64,000 nucleotides of DNA from Warburgia ugandensis (GCA_035236585.1 CP141139.1:51839217-51903216); one strand, 5' to 3'. Counted from the first letter of the stretch, positions 12,035 through 26,700 are shown. Notes: generated by a model from the letters alone, not told the origin. Made by a program: numbers and translations.

Positions 12035-12980
12035 ATCACTTTTAAGTTGAAAGCAGTGAGATCAGAGTGATAATATATATAGGTAATTTGTGAAGTCTAT
12101 TAACTTCTTTCGCAGCGTTACTATAAAGCCACCTCATATATATGTAAAATAATAGTAATCTAACCTAAGAAATGGTTAGAGGAATATGCCACGGGATCTC
12201 TCATACAATCACAAGTAAAATCACATAAGTCATTCAAATAATTCAAGATAAACTATAATACGATTCTTCCTTGTGTCAACAGAAAGTTAAATATATACAA
12301 TCTCTAAAATGAAATCCTATGCATAGATTCTATTAGATGCAACATGCTAAGACAGTTTCTCCTCACATCTACACTAATCTAAGTACTTTTGCCTTCCCTG
12401 AGATCCTCGCACTCGAACTACTTGGCTTGTCACCTGAAATATTGGTTTTAGGGGGTGAGCATAATCAACAGCTCATAGTAGGGTAAAAAACTAATACAAG
12501 ATGGAATGCCCAAAATAGAGCACGCAATAACATAGGTAATAATGTATGTATGTCCATATTATATACATATATGGTGTCTGAAAAAAGTAGTCACTACTTG
12601 TTCGATAGAATCCACAAAAGATTGATGATTTTAAAGTCAACTACAATGTCCACAAAAAATAAGTGACAACTCTGTCAAATCTAGGTGTTCAAAATAGATG
12701 ATGTCGAACCAAGGCACGTAGCCTTGATCTGCAATGCACAAAACCAAGCCCACATTGCCGTGAAAAATTGTTCGCTCCAATCGGTGGTATATAGTCCTAC
12801 CACCATGGACGAGGTCTAAACTCTTGATAAATGACCCACATATCATCAATACACCAACATCAATGTTCATAGGGCCCTATCGTCACCCATTGGCAACTAC
12901 CATGGCCTCTATGTCGGCTCGTGGATACAATTATTGTCATGACTCACCAAACCTTAAGGGGGGCTACCTGGCTACCTTAC
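12035..12980. other. Unassigned sequence left of the third LTR
   Basis: No gene seen. A minus-strand open frame at 12637-12870 resembles nothing known. This block and the one at 15935-16484 were continuous before the LTR at 12981 inserted. Together they may be part of a still older, diverged LTR, because the right block has a CAGGTATCTATCACCTATAT stretch followed by a GGCCAACTACACCTCCTAGC stretch in the order seen in the known LTRs. That is a weak inference. Confidence 0.3.
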
Positions 12981-15934
12981 TGTGATGACCCGGGTTTTTC
13001 AATACTTTTTTTTTTATAAAACTTTTCAAAAGGTGGGGCCCTAATTTTATAAAAAACAAAACAACGAAAAACAATTTCAATTGAATTTCATTTTTAGAAA
13101 AATCCTAAGGTCAACCATTGACGCAAAATAAGTTTGTTTTTTCAAATAAACATGTTTAAAATAGATTTACTATTCCAAGACTCATCCAGTCATCAGCCAC
13201 ATTCCCATAACAGTATAATCATGTCCAATAACATATATATACATACACAGTCCATGTGAAACCAGAACATACCTCTCAATGAGACTTCTCGATCACTATT
13301 CTTCTAACTCCTCATATGTCTTGTCTTTCTTTAATATCTGAGGCATTGCAACAATAACGCAATGCCTCAGCAAGCAATGCTTGGTAGGTACATAGACATT
13401 TAATGTATATCTATGGAACAAAATTGAATAATCGTATTAATACAATGAGCAAAGCAATTTTCTACAAGAATCTAAGTATTTTAAGCAATGCTAATAAAAT
13501 CTCAAAACATCATATACGATAAAACATGCAGCTCATGGATTTAAAACATGATATGATCTCAAGTAAATGAGCATACAATAATAACAGGGTACCCCCAAGG
13601 TACGTGGGTCCTACGAGTGTCCCATACACTTGCATCACAGATCATGAGTACTCATATTAAACCTTTGAGTGTCATCACACCCAGGCATTCTATCACATCT
13701 CCATGCTCATCATGCAAGCACACAGAATAAGAGTATGGATCGTCATGCCGCAGTGGCAACTCTCTAAGGTCTCAACCACCGCCGCTCCCCGTCGACACCA
13801 TAACGGGAGACTTAGCGTCCGTCCCCATGGAAAGGCCCGGACTGGTAGTGTGGACTATCCATGTTACCAACCCCTACCGAAAGCCATCTACGGGCAGGTG
13901 TCTATCATATCACATCACAAATCTGGGAGGGTGGGTGGCCGGCCCTCTCCCTCCTAGCATGACATCCACAGGGTGAGAGCATTCGTCATAAAACACAAAA
14001 CATGAAAATCACGTATGTCAAAAACCAGGAGCACTCGTCGCTCGCAATCCCCAAGGCACGCCCCTCATCCCGGGGTTAGCCTCTAAAAGGACCAGCCACC
14101 AAGCCTCCACTTTCCTTTCTCATGAAAACTCATCAATTTCAGTGATGCAATAAGGAAAGATAATTTTCTAATTGTTCATAAGTAGATAATCTCAATCTCA
14201 TGAAAGCATGGGTCATAATCCATTCAATACATGATTGAAATCAAATAGCAATCATAACATAAAACTCTAAATCTCACAAACTCATCGATTAATAGTAAGT
14301 GCAATTTAATCACAATCAATCATGATGCTATGATAATACAAGGTTTTAAAATAAAAACGAAACATTAATTATCGTCACCTACCTCAATGTGAGATCACCC
14401 AACTTAAGCATATGATCTTCTTAGATTGTACGTTTAGATGTTTCTGTCAATACCACAATACTCTTTTGTGTTATTTATTACATTATAATGGAATCTATGA
14501 TGATCCAACCATTGGATCATCCTCTAAGATCTCTAATTATGATTTGGTTCTCAATTTAGTCTAATCTCATGTCCATTTGTTCATTTTTGTGTGTATCTAG
14601 CGTTTATACCTTAGTCTGATGGTCAAATTATCCTCAGATCAATAATTTCCCAAGATTTGGTTTAGACCAATGGTCTAGATCAATTTCTAACGTAGTCAAG
14701 CTAATATGCCCCTTAGAACCTTATTTATTATCATACTTTATCTTATTCTTCAAGTCTTGATGCTTGATCACCCTTTGATCAATCGATTCTAAGTTATTAA
14801 TTAATATTTTATAATTTAACTAATCTAAAAGTAGTAAAATGTAGGTTTTCAAGCTAAATCTAGGTCCACGTCATTAATACGGTCGTAATAGATGTTTTCG
14901 CTCGTGATTTGGACCTCTCTAGCTCCCAAAATCAAGTTTTTTGTGAAAAGACTTCATAAATTAATATATTAATTTATAGGGGTAAGTACGCGTGCACTGA
15001 CTTACACGGGCGGTGCAGTTTGCACCGGCTTACACCAGCGCACTGCGCGCCTAAGACACCTAGTGCGTTCCAGACGTCTGGGACAATGCACAAGACTGTC
15101 CCGCGCGCGTGTGCGATATGCACGAGTGCGACAAAACACCCGCATGCGCACGTCCCCATCTGTGCGTACCGATGTGCGTCTTGGGCGAACTGTCCATCGA
15201 GGACGATGAACCCAAGTCGTCTACCTTGTTTTGGCTGATCAAAGCCCCAGAAGCTCTGATTTTTTATCTGTTTTCACCGTTCCTAGGGTTTTTGGGTCCA
15301 AAGATCACAATGAACGGCTTAGATTTCTCATTTGAGGTGTCTTTAATATGGTTCTAACCATGCTCCACGGTTTTGAATCCATAGGCCATCCAATGGCCAT
15401 TTTGATCTGATCTAGCCCAGATTTGTGAGGGGAAAGTTGGAAAACAAGATAAATAACAAGTTAAAGTATGTAAGTTACCTGATTAGAGCCGGAGATGGGA
15501 GATCAGAGCCCTCTAGTGTGTGTAACTTCAACTTATTTTCACGGCGTGCACAGGGAAAAACGAGGGTTCCCCTCTAGTTGTTTGGCATGGGAATGGAAGG
15601 AAAAATTTGTATTTAATAGGCTATGTCTTGATTTTTCTGAATGGAAGGTAGATCAGTGCCTTCCACCATTAGAACTCTAATGGAAGTGGAAAAGGGGTGC
15701 TGTTATCAAAATGACTCCCTTTAATTAATGTTCCTGGCAATGTATGAATTTACCCTTATACTTAAAATGGTCATATCTTTCTTATCCGAACTTCGTTTTC
15801 GACGTTCTTTATACCATTCAATTCCTATCGACATGTACTTTCTAGTTTTAGCAATTTCAGAACCAAATTCTATGCATACATTTTTTTTATCTTATTTTAT
15901 TACTAATTTAGGGTTAAATTTTGGGGTTATAACA
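12981..15934 (+). mobile_element. Third solo LTR of the family, 2.95 kb
   Basis: Begins TGTGATGACCCGGGTTTT and ends TTGGGGTTATAACA, with perfect 5-bp duplications CTTAC at 12976-12980 and 15935-15939. It is collinear with the LTR at 5091-8111: the GCAATGCCTCAGCAAGC block near 13360, the CACCGCCGCTCCCCGTCG block near 13780, the GCCCCTCATCCCGGG block near 14060, the CGTCACCTACCTCAATGTGAG block near 14374, and a GGGGTGCTGTTATCAAAATGA motif near 15694. There is no internal region, so it is again a solo LTR. Confidence 0.85.
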
Positions 15935-15939
15935 CTTAC

Positions 15940-16476
15940 AGAGTACTTCCCAATGAGAATATACTCCATGACCCCACCATCTCCATCGCGAGGCAGGTAT
16001 CTATCACCTATATCTTAGAGGTTAGTGGCCAACTACACCTCCTAGCATAGGGTTCCCATGCCTTATGGCACACCCACAGAGTGCACCTGCCAGCAATCAG
16101 GGACTTAGGCCACTCCCAGAGTGACTACCCAAAATATTGATGAAATCCATATCACCATGACTTACAGTTGCTCATAGAACACACGCCTAAGTATCAACAT
16201 ATCAATATCCATCAGGATTACGGCCACTCATAGAGTCACTGAAACCAAAATTCAAGCCTCACAAAAGAATCCAAATCTCATGGCTCACCGCCACACCAGT
16301 GGTGCTTGCCAAATGTCAATGAAAACCATGTTTCCTGCCCTTGATCAAATTTGCTAACCCATTGATTCAATTCATGGAGATCCCTAAATCATGAATGTGA
16401 TGGAGTATTGTGCACTACCAACCTATGTATGGTAGTATGAAACATTTCATTAATCCCGTTCTTAACTAATGGTGTA
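15940..16476. other. Unassigned sequence between LTR and hAT
   Basis: No coding exon seen. The sequence continues on the far side of the hAT element at 33092, since the hAT target duplication marks one split site. It may belong to an old LTR-like element (see 12035-12980). Confidence 0.3.
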
Positions 16477-16780
16477 GTCGTGTTTAGGGGTGGCAATTTG
16501 GGTTGGCAGGTCGTGTTTGTGGAGACAAGAACACGACATGACCTGAATTATGGTCGACACGAACACGACACGATTAATAGTCGTGTCAAAAACCTATGAC
16601 TAGTACACGACCCGGTTCTTAAAAAAATGACATGACACGACCTGTGTAACACGATTAATTAACTGAGTCGTGTTGGAAACACGACACGACACGACATGAA
16701 ACGACTCGATTTTCCTATTACGACTTAGTAAAAAAACTGCTCCCAAGTGAATGGAGCTGCTGCAAAACCAACCATAAAAC

Positions 16781-17015
16781 ATAGGACGGTTATGTCACAA
16801 CCGTCCTCTATGTTATGGATTTTATAGGACGGTTGTGAAATAACCGTCCTATATGTTACGTTTTATAGGACGGTTCTGAGATAACCGTCCTATATGTTAC
16901 GCTTTATAGGACGGTTCTGAGATAACCGTCCTATATGTTACGCTTTATAGGACAGTTGTGAGATAACCGTCCTATATGTTAAGTTTTATAAGACTGTTAT
17001 ATGATAATCGTCCAA
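16781..17015. repeat. GGACGGTT palindrome cluster a
   Basis: Five units of about 45 bp, each with a TATAGGACGGTT...AACCGTCCTATA inverted repeat around a short loop (TGTGAAAT, CTGAGAT and similar), separated by ATGTTACGCTTTA-like spacers. They lie just inside the left terminal array of the hAT. Similar clusters occur at three other places in the element. Confidence 0.9.
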
Positions 17016-17573
17016 TATGTTACGTGTTTTATTGGAACTTTGTGACTGATATTCTGATTCTGACTTAAGTGAATCTTTGATCACCTGAAGCAATGACAAT
17101 AAGGTTCTGGAGCAGAAAATCAGAATTCAATGGCATGGGTCTTTCAATTATGAACGAACAACTAAACTTTCAACCGAACCCCCACATAAATTGTTAGGAT
17201 GGAATTCATTTCTCAAACTCCTTTCATTCTCATTCTCATTGCTTTATCCACTGATCCACACGACAAGTACATAGACAAACACACATAAAAGCATTACTAA
17301 CTAGTATTGGTGAAAATTGAACTATACCAAATTACCAATAAAGTTCCTGTAATATTTTATTATTTTATTTAGAAGCAACACAATTCTTTACATACATTAC
17401 ACCACTCACTGACTCACATCGCATGATATGTAAAAGAGACTGAAATGAATCAAATAACCACAATAGTAGTAAATAAATAGGGATTAAGTAGCACATGAGG
17501 AAAATCTACTTCCATCAATGTATCAAACACAACAAATTAAAATAAGTTATGAAAATTATACAAATTATACAAA

Positions 17574-20129
17574 TTAATCAAAATGAATTGATCCAGAGTC
17601 TTCAGTTGGTTGAAGTGATCCTACACTGCTACTTATGCTATTGCTTACAATGTCCTCGGCAAGCTCATCCATGGCAACTATAATGGTAGAATCTACAATC
17701 ATATAGAACAAACAAGCATTAGTCATTACTAAGCTCATATAAAATATAATGTAAACATAGAATTATAAACCACTACCTTTTAATCCATATAACCAATCTC
17801 TTACACAAATCAATGCTTGCACGGTATCTAGCTTTAAAGTAGATCTATATTGGTCAAGAACCCGACCACCAATACTAAAAGCAGACTCTGATGCAACTGT
17901 AGATATATGAATGCTCAAGACATCACGAGCCATGCCAGCAAGTTCAGGATACCTAAAATCAACATTTGAATCAAATATAAATGTAAATAAGATTACAGAA
18001 AATAGTGTTTACATGAGATTATTAGTCAAACAACCTGTAATAAGATTCAAGAATGCAAGAATGTCTAGCTTTGACTCTTGCAATCTTGGTTCATCCAAAT
18101 AAATCTCCAATTGTGATTTTTGCATAGCCAAAGTACCTCCTTCACCTTCAAATGAATCAAATTCCTAATGCAAATGCAATTATATTATTCAACGTACTAT
18201 AAGACAATTCATAGCAAATTTTAATATGCTAAGTAGTAAGCGACATATAATGAAAGATACAATTATAAATAAAATTACCTTCATGACATCTAAAACCTCT
18301 TGACTATATGACATGCTTTGTCTATCATCAGCACCTCTAGCCACTAGGGAAGATGAGGAGGAAGGAATAGGAAAAATCTTAACCATATATTCATTGAAGA
18401 GAGAGAATAACTTTTCTTGAACTTGAGCAAACTCCAAGCAGCCACTGCCAAACAATTTCTTGTACGAGAATTCCACAAAGGAGAGCTTATACCGAGGATC
18501 CAACACACATGCAATTGCCACAATGGTGCTGAATTCAGACCAGTACTTTGAAAACTTAGCAAACATTTGGGTGGACATACGCTTCATATAGTCATCATCA
18601 CTTCTCATGTATTGTGTTAAACTCAAATAAATTACAAATGCTGCATGAAAGTAGAGATTTGCAGTGGGATACTTTGATCTAGAGAACACGCAGGTGGCAT
18701 CATAAAAAACTGCCAAAAACTTCAAAATTTTTGTAGCCTTTTCCCATTCTTTGAAAGAAGGACAATGCACGTTGGTAACAAAGAGCACTTTCAAGCATCA
18801 AATATGTTCAATTCCATCTTGTAGGACAATCTTGTCTTAAGCCCTTTTTTGTCTCAATTGACATGTGATTCACACACTCTAAAATTTTTTGTTTTCTACT
18901 TTGTGATGCTTTGACATACTTGATACTTTCTCTAATTTTTTGAATAGCATCATCAATTTCTTTCAAACCATCTTGCACAATCAAATTCAAAACATGACAA
19001 CAACAACGTAGATGAAGAAACTCTCCACCACAAACAAGAGTGTTCCTGATGTTTAATTGACGCCTTAACAGCTCAATAGAAGAATCATTAGCAGAAGCAT
19101 TATCTAAAGTGATTGAAAAAATCTTTTTCTTAATCCCTCATTCTACCAATAATGAGTATATCTTTTCTACTAATGATATTCCATTATGTGGAGGTGGTAG
19201 GAAACAGAAATTTAATATCCTCTTTTATAAGACCCACTGACTATCTAGAAAATGTGCTGTGAGACTTATATAACCATCAGTAATACAAGAAGTCCACAAA
19301 TTCGATGTCAAACTTATCTTGCCAGGTGCCAACTCTAACATCTCTTTTATCTTTACTTTTTCTCTTTTATACATTCTCAGAACATCTGCTTTTACTATAT
19401 TTATACTAATCAAGTGCAAATCTGCACGCAAATATTTCAATAGAGTTCTAATTCCATCATACTCAACAAATTGGAAAGGCAAATCATGCAAAACAACTGC
19501 AGCTGCTACTAACTCACAATAAACTTCAGGATCAAACTTATTATCTGAAGCTGCACTTAGTGACATACTCCCCTGACTTTGAGATAAAAGCAACTGGCCT
19601 ATATCATGAGAAGAGCTCCATTGACAAGTCTTTATATGACGTTTTAGGTTACCACTACCAAATTTGCTGTCGCAAATATATATTGCAGAGTACTTCTTGC
19701 ATTTACACCTTTGCCTTCCATCTTCTGATAGAGGAAGGTGTTTAAAAAAATTCCAAACTGGAGACATTAGTTTCCTATGCTTTTTACCTCTATTGGATTT
19801 TGAAACTAACTCCATGTTCTCCAAATCAGCAAGCTCATCATCATCATCGTTATTGTGGTGTAGCATATTCAAGTTATCAGAAACATTAGTGCTCCCAACT
19901 TCAATTTGTGCCTATATTGCAAAATGCAAATGACAAAAAAAAATTAGTTCACACTGATAGTAAACTAAACACTACACCAACAATTACTAATAAGGGAAGG
20001 GAGCGAGCGAGAGATGAGAGTGAGGAGAGGAATGAAAAGTGTCAGAATCATAATTTCATAAAGAAATAACAAAAAACAAACACATACCTGTGGTGCTGTA
20101 CCTGTAGTAGTAGGGATGCTGCTGCTCAT
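17574..20129 (-). pseudogene. hAT transposase with BED zinc finger, broken
   Basis: Plant RICESLEEPER-type hAT transposases cut and paste the element. The start ATG is at 20129; exon 1 (20129-20088, 14 codons) is joined in phase to exon 2 from 19911. A BED zinc finger follows (CKCKKYSAIY...SGNLKRHIKTC), then the RNase H-like catalytic core with the usual FSITLDNASAND, HLRCCCHVLNLIVQDGLKE and QDCPTRWN motifs (19.2-18.8 kb). Next are YDATCVFSRSKYPTANLYF and LDPRYKLSFVE (18.8-18.3 kb), and the C-terminal dimerisation region near 17.96-17.78 kb ([15 protein letters not shown], then [10 protein letters not shown] and an ALICVRDW end). The frame closes at 17574. Nonsense codons interrupt it after the QWVL near 19225, near 19140, and right after the TRWN at 18808, so it is not functional as it stands. 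Intron borders are otherwise well kept, suggesting recent decay. Confidence 0.85.
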
Positions 20130-20370
20130 CGTGTTAGAACTTAGAAGGGTTGAACTTGAAGAAGATATCTAGAAAGGAAAATATGAAAAAGATGTAAAAT
20201 TTTAAATTATAAAAGCAGCTTGGGTTGGGGGCGGGGAGCCTTTAACTGATTCAGGTGATTTTGTATTTGATTGATGCTATCTATAATCTATATAAGACGA
20301 CTCGATAGTCGATAACAATAGTCTTATACTATAACAAAAACTAAAAGACCGTTGATAACAGTCGATATTA

Positions 20371-20615
20371 TAGGACGGTTAATAGAAAGTGAAAACCAAA
20401 TAGGACGGTTAATACATAACCGTCCTATATTGTTAGTGCATAACCGTCCTATATTTGTAACATATAGGACAGTTTTACATTAACATTCCTATATTTGTAA
20501 CATATAGGACGGTTTTACATTAACCGTCCTATATTTATAAAATATAGGATGGTTATGCACTAACAGTCCTATATTGTCTAAATATAGGACGGTTATGCAC
20601 GAACCGTCCTATTTT
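20371..20615. repeat. GGACGGTT palindrome cluster b
   Basis: Five to six imperfect TATAGGACGGTT / AACCGTCCTATA palindromes with loops such as TATGCACT and TTACATT. They lie about 240 bp upstream of the hAT transposase start codon, so they flank its promoter. Together with cluster a they bracket the transposase gene. Confidence 0.9.
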
Positions 20616-23600
20616 TCACATGTGGACCATGTGGTAATGGGATATAGTTTATTAGTACTTTACCAATCTATGGTTGTGAGTGTGACTGTGATGTGCCAGA
20701 CTTCTAATAACCAGTTTGCCTATGCTGACAAACGGCCTAGCCTTGCCGCCAGCCTGCCTAACAGGGATGGATAGCCTTCTTTCCTCCATTTCCAAACTGA
20801 CAAGTGGCAATTGGAGTTAATGAAACTTACACTTCAATGATTTGTCAAATATTTTGAGTCCTTGTCCTTGAACCTTGATGATACTTGTTATATTAGATCC
20901 GATGTGTGGGGTGGGCCTCCTCCCTTGTAGTGGTGGGAAAACAAAATGAAAACTGAAAACATAAAGGTTTAACTTTAACTAATTAATAATTATCTAGGTC
21001 TACTAAGTCAATCTAGTCTAAGGCAATTGTTTTGTGTTTTCTTTTTGTATATAAGTAAGCCCAAATCCAATTTTTCAATTGAATTTGAAGTCTTATCCTA
21101 AAGCGCCATAGCCTGGCTGGTTGTTTGCTGCTACAAGCCTACAACTATAAGTTATAACTTATAAATTATAATGGTATAACTATGACCTAAGGCTAAGACT
21201 TAACTATGACCTACACAGTACACACTGTCTCTAATTTTCTTATCAACCATTTTAAGATTAGCTACACATTGTCAATTACAAACTTACAAGTTACACTTAG
21301 TAGAAAATTAGTTAACCAAGTTTTGTAACTTACTAACTTGTACAAGTACAAGTGAGAGACTAACTAACTGTCATATATTGTATCAAATTATAAATGCTAA
21401 TGATTTTTTTTATGTTAATTTCACATGTCATCAACAAACACCAATTGATCTACTATATCTCTTTTTCATCAAATTCATGAATATCATGTATCCAACGCAT
21501 ATAACTCAATATTTGTTTCTCATTTCTAACTCTCAATTGATGATAATAGATTGGGAATAACTCATTCATCCATGATCCATTGATCCATCATTCATGTAGA
21601 GTAAAATTTAGTAACTTCTTTAGTAATATCATTCAACATTTGTGTTAATTCAACACATAACTCATATTCTCTGTTCTCATTCTCACCTCACCGAAATACC
21701 TAATAACTATTCCCTCTAGACCCTTCCTATACTCATTAGTCATTATCCACTAATGAGATCAGATAATTGCATAACTCTCTCTTTCTATACTCATTTTCAA
21801 GCTACTGAGTTAATTACATAACTGTTTCTATTCTCATTCACTCATTCTTACCTAATGAGTTAATTATATAACTCTTTCTTTACTTATTGTCAACAACTTT
21901 TGAATTGAGAATGAGTTAGATACATAACTTTGGTTTTTTAAGCTGATCCTCAACTGAGATCAGATGAGTTAAATACATAACACTTACTTTACTCACCCTC
22001 AACTCAACCTCAACAAATATTGAATTGAGTACGACACTGACAATATGACTATATCTGTATGAGTTACTTACATAACTTTGTTTAGTTTTTAAGATGATAC
22101 TCAATTGAGATGAGTTAATTAAATATATGCTCTGTCTTTTTAAGTTAGCTCATCCTTAAGGAAATTAAGACGAGTTAATTACATAACTCTATCTTTAGTC
22201 TATACTTAGTATATTGAGATAAGACAGTTATATAATGCAGAATCTTTTTATTCTGGAGAAGGAAGCTGGTTGTTTTACTGTTTGAGCAAGTGAATTCTTA
22301 CTCAAACGGTCAAATCAAAGAGCTTAAAGTCTCCTTGATGGCTTGATGTGCCAGTATGTGTTATTTTTTATGAATAACCGAACTAAGATCAGAAGAGCAT
22401 GGTAGTAGTTCAAATATCAATAAACAATACTTTTCTTCCAGTCAAGAATCAAGATGATGATCACCTTTATCTGATTTATCTTGCATGGGATACTTTGCTG
22501 GATAATTGCTCAATGCTCACAGTTTACCATCTATCATCTATCTTCGTACTGTCTTGTTATTAATTGGTAATCGCCAGTTAGAGTATACAGAATAGAGTAA
22601 TGTGTTATTAACCTACAGTCCTCTTTTGTTTGATGAGTCTGTACTTAGCAGTTACTAGTTAGCTCCATCATCTTGAATTCTTGATCGCCCCTTCACTTTG
22701 TGTCCTTTCCTTGTGAATCAAGACATCTCATCATTAATATATATATATATATATAATATATGAAAAAAAGAACTGAAGAAGAGACTAGAGAGGGTTGAAG
22801 ATTGCATAAGAAAAGAAGTAAGAAGTTGGAGAAAATATCAGTTGTAAGAAAATGGTGGGGGTCATCTTCTTTAGAATCTAGAGTCAACATATAACATATT
22901 CTAATTACAACTTACAAGCACAACTTGTAATTTGTAAACCAAAACCGGAAGGGACCTATTTGTTACTGGGTCCAACCATCCAATCATTGCCAAGTGCCAA
23001 GTGCCACTGCCATCAAATTGCCTAATTTTAGCATGCCTAATATGATGAATGGCTAAATCTTCCAAAATGGAGTTTTAGAGTGGCATCTACTTCTTCACGT
23101 GCTCTAGAGCATCTAATCCTTGAGAACTCTCATCAAATTAATGGTTAAAAGAATGCTAGAATCATTCAATCCTTGGTGAAGGAGACATCTAAAGGTAGAG
23201 AAAACTCTAAACGGATTGAATGGGACCCATCAAATAAAACTTGGCCATGGTCAATCAGAGCGCTTCACAAGGCTCGTCCGCATATAATTTTCATCATAGA
23301 GCACCAGGGCCAGGCCACCTTGATTTGTTCAACAGTCCCAGTCTTCACGTTCATTGATTTCAGATTTGCCCCGCTATCATTGTTATCCCCAATGTGAGAT
23401 AATTTCTAAGGAGTGGCCCCATGATAGACTGGTATTGGACCTATTGGTAATCTTAATATGGCTGTCTGTCGGTCTGTAAGACTGTAAGTCTGTAATTGGA
23501 AGTGCCAAGGGAGACTCGTGAGTCCTGAATGCGGCGAATCCCACAAAAAATCGGTGTGCGCAAGCTGCGCAGCGCCCCCATTCCCAATCCCATGGCTCGC

Positions 23601-23700
23601 CACTCGCCGCCAGGGCCCAGGGCACGAAAGTTCTCTATTTTCTTTGGCCTCAAAGCTCTGCAAACAAAAGTCAAAACCCAAATCCTCTTTCTTCTTTCTC
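20616..23700. other. First part of hAT cargo, no gene recognised
   Basis: AT-rich sequence without a convincing exon. From about 21480 to 22200 it contains loosely repeated ACTCATT...GAGTTAATTACATAACTCT-like units, and a short (TA)n run is at about 22738-22756. The part from 22960 to 23700 becomes more balanced in composition and may be captured promoter or 5' sequence of the succinyl-CoA ligase fragment that follows. Confidence 0.4.
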
Positions 23701-23706
23701 TTCTCA

Positions 23707-26700
23707 GATTCGCCGTTACGCTCCTACTCCTCCACCAGTTGTTTTCGTTGATAAGAAGACTAGAGTTATTTGCCAAGGAATCACAGGAAAAAATGGCACA
23801 TTTCACACTAAACAAGCCATTGAATTAGAATATGGTACCAAAATGGTAACTATGGGATGGTTCTAACGATGATCTTTTGTTTTTGTTTTTGTTTTTTTTA
23901 TGTGGTTTGATTTGATGGAGTTTGTTTGTTCATTGATTTATGAATCATGATGGGAGTGCTTTTCAGTTTTTGGTAAGTTTGTCCATGGATTGTGTTGTTG
24001 GGCTTCCTAAGGGCGGTATTTGTAGTGGACGGTGTGGACCTTTGTGTTGGATTGATTTGTTTATGTTCTCTTCTGTTAGATGTGTTTGGATTCTAGATCT
24101 GAATGTAGGTTTATTTGTGGTTTTGAGGTTTTGTTGGCTTATTGTGTTGGTGAAATGAAGCTAGCTGCTTTTTGTGGTTGTCTAATTTGGTTAATGGATG
24201 GAATTGCCAAATGCCAATTGTCTGCACAATATAATGTTTTAGTTTATTTGATTCATTGTGGATAGTGGGACTGTGGGAGTCAGTTGGTGATCTGATGAGG
24301 AGAGTTGCAATATTTTGCTTGTCTCTTCGGGATGTTAAGAAAGTGGGAATGGTTTATGTAGTTGTACCGTTTCCAAATTCCAATGCTTAGTAGTTAGCAC
24401 ATGCTATATGATGCAGATGCGGGTCTCTAGTCTGTATCTATTTGAGTTTTTTGTTTTTTTCTATAATGATCCTAGATTTTTCAATCCAAGTTTGATGCCT
24501 CCATTCATACACTTTTGATTTTGATATGTTGTTTAAGTTTCACTCATCTGGTCGAAAGAAAGAAAAAGGGAAAAGAAATATACATATACATAATGCGTTT
24601 GAAGTTTGTAATTAGCATGATTACTTGTGGTGATGTGAATGTTGTTTTGGTGGAGTATCGAGATGATAGATACTATGCAAGTATTAGATGGAGTTGGAAG
24701 GTGGGGGCTTTAAGTTTTAGTTTAATAGAAGTCCAGATAAGAATCCTCTCAACAACACCCCTCAAATCTAGATGTTGGTGACACCTTGGAGTTGGAGGTG
24801 AGTACTGAGTACTTCATCAGTGATCAGACTACTCTAACTATAATTGTGCATTCTCAATCTTTCATTTTGGCAATGCTGTCAAGACTCAAAACCGTAGAAA
24901 GAATATTGATCTGATTGGGGATCGGTTGTATGGTTCAGAAGTAACAATCCATGGATGCCAGTTCTCTGTGTCCTCATGCAAAGAAGAGGATTTACTCTTT
25001 CATCATAAAGAGCAGGATTTTCTTGTCTCTTTTCTCTTCATAATATCTGGTGAATAGAAATTCTTCATAATTGCATTCAAATCCCAAGCAATGAGAGAGT
25101 ATGCTCAGGGATTGCCACCAGAATGGCTGCATATGCAGGTTGGTGGTGGCTCTGAAAGAGCTGCATAATTTTAGCCGTCATCATCAGCTACCAATAAAGG
25201 CATCAATTAGAATGCAAACCTTAGTCAGTGGTTCCAGAAAGATATTTTTCCACTGTCCTGGTTCAAAGAATTTCTATTCTAGGTGTTGTTTCTAAACCCA
25301 GTGTGGAGCTGTCTTTCTGTTAATATGGTCATTGGACATTCAAACAGTATCCATTTCCTTTTGTAGAATTCATTCTTTTATGTTCACATGTCATCTAACA
25401 GGATTTCCTGTTCTTGTACTAGTAAACCTAAACAGAAGGTTGTACTAAGAATGTTGTTCATGTACTCTATGTGTGACTTACCTAGGGAATGGTGCATTTC
25501 AGAATATCACTTGTCCGATCATCTTGTGGAAATCTTGTTTCGTAGATTAAGATTATTTTAAGATATGCTAAAATGCCAAAGAACTTTTAGTATACTATTG
25601 GACTTGGTTATTGTAATAATATGGTGCTTGTTTCCTTCTTGCTACCATTGTGGCTTGAATAAATAATAGACTTGGAGCACTTTTAGGAGCCCAATTTGGG
25701 TGGTGGATATATAACTTAAGTGGCAAGGGGAGGTTCATCATGTTTGAGACTAGATGTATGACTATACCTAGTGTAGTGATGGTTTGAAAGAGATCCTGCA
25801 TGTTCTTGCTCATGGTGCATGAAGGGGTTAGATCCTTCTATCGGGATTAGCCTCATGGTGCACGTAACTGTTCCTCACAGCATTTGAGTTATATTTTGCA
25901 TTTACATAAGTGGGAAAAAGTATCTCTTTCTCATTATTTTTCCACTTTGCTGCAATATCCTGCATGACGAATTGATAGTGTTGGCTTATATTATTGTTTA
26001 AGTATCTAGCATGGTCTCTGAAGAGGAGCAAAGCTGTGAATAACAGTAAGAGAGTTGTTGGAGTTATTGGGAAGGCTCACATGAAAGGTGTAATATATGC
26101 TTTAGTATCGGATCAGGGGAACCTGCGATTTCGGCATCTTGCAGGTGGGAGGCCGTTAGACGGTTCCAGTGCCTGGATTGCCACCCTTGTCAAGGGTTTA
26201 GTTAGAGACACATTTATTGGTGTTGTACTGTGGGCACTGTACGAACAGCTGAAGGGTGCACTATTGTAAAATTGGATGGTGGTCTCCCTCTCCACTGGTA
26301 GTTGCAACCTTAAAGCCATAGATAATGTCTAGAACAAACAGCCCAAGGTTTTGAAGCTATCTTACCTATGTTTAGACAAATTTATCTAAAAAAAATTTCT
26401 TTTTGTTTGAATGATCATTTATCCAAAAGTTCTAGGCCTGCAACTAGTAAGGAAGAAATTTAGTATCCATGGATTACTTAAACCACAGATTTATGGGCAT
26501 CTAAATGGCATTCAGTCTGCATGAAAACATGTACTATGGATCTTACAGATATTAAGCAATGGATTATGGAAGGTACAAGAACGCCTTGAATGGAATAATT
26601 CAAAGCTCCTTGAATGGAAAACCTTCTTGTTGTTTTCACCCATTCTCCAAGTGAATCAATTTTTAATATGGCAATCAACAATACTTGTTCTTCACTCTGA

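Noticed and set aside
16781-17015. Regularly spaced repeats considered as a CRISPR-like array
   Set aside because: Units are palindromes with near-identical spacers in a plant transposon, not unique spacers; no cas genes.
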